The position numbers and the translations under genes are program-made. A model generated the notes under the pieces. That model worked only from the letters and a program-made list of their open reading frames with translations, was not told where the DNA came from and made no database searches. A DNA stretch of 37,893 nucleotides, taken from TC-15 sp034437275. GTDB lineage: Bacteria; Chloroflexota; Anaerolineae; Aggregatilineales; Aggregatilineaceae. This document shows positions 33,861 to 37,893 of this stretch, one piece after another (within the stretch, counting starts at the first letter, position 1; every line of letters starts with the position of its first letter). The stretch is taken from positions 1 to 37,893 of the forward strand of contig DAOTUD010000023.1 in the NCBI GenBank assembly GCA_034437275.1, written 5' to 3'.

Positions 33861-35193
33861 AGCCCTCGTATTCCCGGACCTGGCGCATGTCCTGGCTCAC
33901 CATGCGGAACGCGCGCTGCTCGGCTTCGTGCAGGATGCGCTCCTCGTCGAGCGTGAGCAGCTCGCGGTCGCGCATCAGCAGCGTGCCGTCCACGATGGTG
34001 TGCGTCACGTCTGCGCCTTTGGCGGTGTGCACCAGGTTGGCGATCAGGTCGTGGCGCGGGCGTAAGTGCGGGCGCTGGAAGTCCACCAGGATCAGGTCGG
34101 CGGGACGCCCCTCGGCCAGCACGCCGCTGTCCGCGAAGCCGAGCGCCGCCGCGCCGTTTTGGCTCGCCATGCGCAGCGCGGTATCGCCGGGGATGGCTTC
34201 GGGGTCCACCTGCTCGTATTTCTCCAGCCAGACCTGCTGGCGCAGCACGTCCCACATATCCAGCGTGGCGTTCGAGGCCGGGCCATCCGAGCCAAGCGCG
34301 ATGCGCGTGATCCCGGCCTGCTGGAGCGTGCTCGCCGGGGTGCGAACCGGCATTGCCAGCTTCATGTAGGTGATCGGGGTACGCGGGATGTAGACGCCCT
34401 TTTCGGCCAGGATCGCCATGTCGTCGGCGCTTAGTGCGAGGCAGTGGGCCGCGACCGTGTGGTGCTCGAACACGCCCAGCGTCGCCAGATGCTCCACCGG
34501 CGACTTGCCGTCGCGTTTGGCGCGGGAATTGTCGACCTGCTCCTGGGATTCGGAGACGTGCAGGTGCACCGGCAGGTCGTGCTCGGCGGCCAGCGCGACG
34601 ATGCGCTCCAGGAACTCTGGCGGGCACACATACGGCGAATGCGGCCCCAGGCAGGTGTGGATGCGCCCCCCGGCGGCATCGCGCCACTGCTGGCTGAAGG
34701 CGATCTGCTCGTCTGTGCCGGGGCCGATCTCCTTGTCGTCGCCGATGCCAAACACACACCACGTCAGCATGGCGCGCAGCCCGCTTTGCTCGACGACTTT
34801 CGCCACCTGGTCCATGTAGAAATAGTGATCGTTGAAGCCAACCGTGCCGCTGCGGATCATCTCGCAGGCGGCCAGCGCCGCGCCCCAGTACACGTCTTCC
34901 GGCGTGAGCGCGCTCTCCGCCACCCAGATTTTCTCGTTGAGCCAACGCGGGAAGGGCAAATCCTCGGCCCAGCCGCGCTCGAACGTCATCGCGGCGTGGC
35001 TGTGCGCGTTGAAGAATCCCGGCAGCGCCACCTGCCCGCCCCCGTCGATGATCTCGTCCGCCTCGGTACCGGCGGGCACGTCGCCAATGTGCGCGATCTG
35101 CGTCCCGTCGATCAGGATATCCACCCCGCGCCGGATCGTTCCGGCGTCGTCTAAGGTGACTGCATCAACATTTTTGATCCAGATTTGTCCCAT
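33859..35193 (-). CDS. MtaD-like amidohydrolase/deaminase
   Basis: A 444-residue metal-dependent amidohydrolase of the MtaD/SAH deaminase group, which deaminates adenosyl compounds such as 5'-methylthioadenosine or S-adenosylhomocysteine. Metal ligands are visible as N-A-H-S-H (His64, His66), His212 or His210 in V-H-L-H-V-S-E-S, His250 (A-A-H) and Asp303 (G-S-D-G-P-A-S-N). Glu215 is the likely proton shuttle. In the loop that usually reads H-N-P before the K-L-A segment it has R-T-P, so the substrate may differ. AAGGAG lies before the ATG. It is convergent with a hydrolase gene and divergent from cysS. Confidence 0.88.
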   Translation of the reverse strand: MGQIWIKNVDAVTLDDAGTIRRGVDILIDGTQIAHIGDVPAGTEADEIIDGGGQVALPGFFNAHSHAAMTFERGWAEDLPFPRWLNEKIWVAESALTPEDVYWGAALAACEMIRSGTVGFNDHYFYMDQVAKVVEQSGLRAMLTWCVFGIGDDKEIGPGTDEQIAFSQQWRDAAGGRIHTCLGPHSPYVCPPEFLERIVALAAEHDLPVHLHVSESQEQVDNSRAKRDGKSPVEHLATLGVFEHHTVAAHCLALSADDMAILAEKGVYIPRTPITYMKLAMPVRTPASTLQQAGITRIALGSDGPASNATLDMWDVLRQQVWLEKYEQVDPEAIPGDTALRMASQNGAAALGFADSGVLAEGRPADLILVDFQRPHLRPRHDLIANLVHTAKGADVTHTIVDGTLLMRDRELLTLDEERILHEAEQRAFRMVSQDMRQVREYEG

Positions 35194-35272
35194 CAGCCGT
35201 ACTCCTTCGATAGAAATAAGCAGCTTTATCTGCGGGCATTGTACTGCGTCCGCCGCCTGTCGCCAATTGCCC

Positions 35273-35302
35273 CTGACGCCCGAGGGAAGTTTGCGTTAAA
35301 AT
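35273..35302 (+). promoter_or_regulatory. Likely cysS promoter
   Basis: CTGACG (35273-35278) and TAAAAT (35297-35302) are separated by 18 nt and lie about 50 bp before the cysS start. The match to the sigma-70 consensus is moderate. Confidence 0.45.
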
Positions 35303-35351
35303 TAAAGATGTTACTACTCTGTCCAGCGACAAGACCAGAGGACAATCTGCT

Positions 35352-36815
<1,464 letters not shown>

Positions 36816-36849
36816 ACCGCCGCTTTCACCACTCCACACCACACGATGG

Positions 36850-36879
36850 GCAGGGCGCTGGGTCAGTGCCCTGCTTTTT
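36850..36879 (+). terminator. Rho-independent terminator of cysS
   Basis: A 10-bp stem (36850-36859 with 36865-36874, one G-T wobble) with a 5-nt loop is followed by five T residues. It lies 34 bp after the cysS stop. Confidence 0.9.
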
Positions 36880-36955
36880 ACTGTCCAAATAACGAATCCG
36901 GGTGCTGTGTGTTAGTCTAAGCGCAGGGTAGTTTAGCATTTTGGAAGGAATGAGC

Positions 36956-37720
36956 ATGGCTGAATATCTGTATGGACGGTGGCCGGTTCTGGAGAGCCTG
37001 CGGGCCGGGCGACGGCACTTCGAGCAGGTGTTGCTGGCGGAAGGCATGGAGGGCAAGGACATCATCGAGCACATTATCCGCGAAGCCGAGGCGCAGGGCG
37101 TCAAGCAGCGGCGGGTGCCGCGCCGCGTCCTCGACGACCTGGCCAAAAACGCCAATCATCAAGGGGTAGCGCTGCGGGTGGGCGGCTATCCGTACGTGGC
37201 GGTGGATGATATCGTGCAGACCGCTGCCGACCGAAATGAGCCGCCTTTTCTGCTGATCCTCGATCTGCTCAAGGACCCGCAAAACGTCGGGGCGTTGCTG
37301 CGCGTGGCGGACGCAGTCGGTGTGCATGGCGTGGTGCTGCAAGAACGGCGCGGGGTGGACATCACGACGGCGGTGGTCAACGCCTCGTCCGGGGCGGTGG
37401 AGTACCTGAACGTGGCGATGGTGACCAACCTGGTCACGGCCATGCGCGGCCTGAAGGAAGCCGACGTATGGATCGCCGGAGTCGATATCGGGCCGGATGC
37501 CTCCACGCTGGACCAGGTCGACCTCGACATGCCGCTGGCGCTGGTGCTGGGCAGCGAGGGCGAGGGGCTGCGGCGGTTGGTGCGCGAAACGTGCGACCTG
37601 CTGATCACGCTGCCGATGCGCGGCCACGTCCACAGCCTGAACGTGGCGACGGCGGGCTCGATCGCGCTGTATGCCGCGTGGCAGGCGCGCGGCTGGCAGG
37701 GTTGGTCGCGGCCCGAGTGA
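36956..37720 (+). CDS. rlmB: SpoU/TrmH-family 23S rRNA 2'-O-methyltransferase, RlmB-like
   Basis: A 254-residue SPOUT methyltransferase. The N terminus (about 1-75) is the L30e-like substrate-binding domain, with Y-G-R-W-P-V-L-E-S-L. Motif 1 is D-P-Q-N-V-G-A-L-L-R-V-A-D-A (Asn and Arg), motif 2 is L-V-L-G-S-E-G-E-G-L, and motif 3 is L-P-M-R-G-H-V-H-S-L-N-V-A-T-A, forming the trefoil knot that binds SAM. It likely methylates a ribose of 23S rRNA (RlmB G2251 type). The ATG at 36956 is chosen because GGAAGGA lies about 6 nt before it. Other SpoU members acting on tRNA cannot be excluded. Confidence 0.93.
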   Translation: MAEYLYGRWPVLESLRAGRRHFEQVLLAEGMEGKDIIEHIIREAEAQGVKQRRVPRRVLDDLAKNANHQGVALRVGGYPYVAVDDIVQTAADRNEPPFLLILDLLKDPQNVGALLRVADAVGVHGVVLQERRGVDITTAVVNASSGAVEYLNVAMVTNLVTAMRGLKEADVWIAGVDIGPDASTLDQVDLDMPLALVLGSEGEGLRRLVRETCDLLITLPMRGHVHSLNVATAGSIALYAAWQARGWQGWSRPE

Positions 37721-37750
37721 TGCGCTGGTTTTGAGCATGGTATTCTGCGA

Positions 37751-37774
37751 TGTTATACTTACAGGAGTCTCCTG
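37751..37774 (+). promoter_or_regulatory. Extended -10 element and small hairpin near the right edge
   Basis: TGTTATACT (37751-37759) is an extended -10 sequence, followed by the inverted repeat CAGGA-GTC-TCCTG (37762-37774) at the expected transcript start. The last ~120 bases hold no gene I can support; a gene beyond the window is probably served by this element. Confidence 0.35.
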
Positions 37775-37893
37775 AAAAAAGGTTAGGCCGCGCTGACATT
37801 TGTGCTCAGGCGGATGCCGATTTCAGGCGAAAATGTCAACACGAACTGGCCGAAATGGGGTAAAATAGGGGGCACCGCATCAGACCCGAAACC

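Noticed and set aside
37740..37893. tRNA or small RNA gene at the right edge
   Set aside because: No cloverleaf or T-loop pattern could be found; only an extended -10 element and a 5-bp hairpin are visible.

Overview
The window is GC-rich, gene-dense bacterial DNA with 29 protein genes. No gene-free stretch exceeds 300 bases; the longest gaps are about 240 bp at 2328-2566 and 220 bp at 13468-13687. I see no tRNA, rRNA, CRISPR array or complete insertion sequence. The gene mix (KaiC-like ATPase, very large alpha-2-macroglobulin, BTAD-type activator without an ATPase domain, class III-like PHA synthase, secreted proteins without lipoboxes) suggests a Chloroflexota member, perhaps Anaerolineae-like. 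That placement is an inference from gene content.

Layout. 1-4.2 kb: the 3' part of a kaiC-like gene whose first ~76 codons are not KaiC, an FkbM-type methyltransferase, and a two-gene operon of a DUF2267 protein and a membrane site-2 protease with CBS domains, closed by a strong terminator. 4.2-7.5 kb (minus): cupin, nicotinamidase-like hydrolase, nitroreductase and the RNA ligase RtcB in one run. 7.6-15.8 kb: a 1955-residue alpha-2-macroglobulin with an intact thioester motif, divergent from an ECF sigma factor and its zinc-finger/beta-propeller anti-sigma factor. Both sides of the shared intergenic region carry an ECF-type promoter with the same 17-nt spacer. 15.8-17.5 kb (minus): deoC-comEA, linking deoxyribose catabolism with a DNA-uptake receptor.

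17.5-32.9 kb (all minus): a HAAT/Liv-family ABC transporter (binding protein, LivG, LivF, LivH and an enlarged LivM); two paralogous sets of KAS III-like condensing enzyme plus acyl-CoA/AMP ligase; an SDR reductase; an alpha/beta hydrolase; a class III-type PHA synthase (Cys149/Asp302/His331) with two very small coiled-coil partners joined by 8-nt ATGANTGA overlaps; and a SARP/BTAD activator. The simplest reading is a locus that imports a carboxylate or amino acid, activates it to CoA thioesters, and condenses, reduces and polymerises the acyl units. No PhaA thiolase is present, and both condensing enzymes lack the standard FabH Cys-His-Asn triad. Direct repeats with 11-bp phasing lie upstream of the first PHA partner gene and of one KAS gene, the phasing expected of SARP operators.

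33-37.9 kb: an alpha/beta hydrolase, an MtaD-like amidohydrolase, cysteinyl-tRNA synthetase with a clear terminator, and a SpoU-type rRNA 2'-O-methyltransferase. A likely promoter near the right edge points out of the window.
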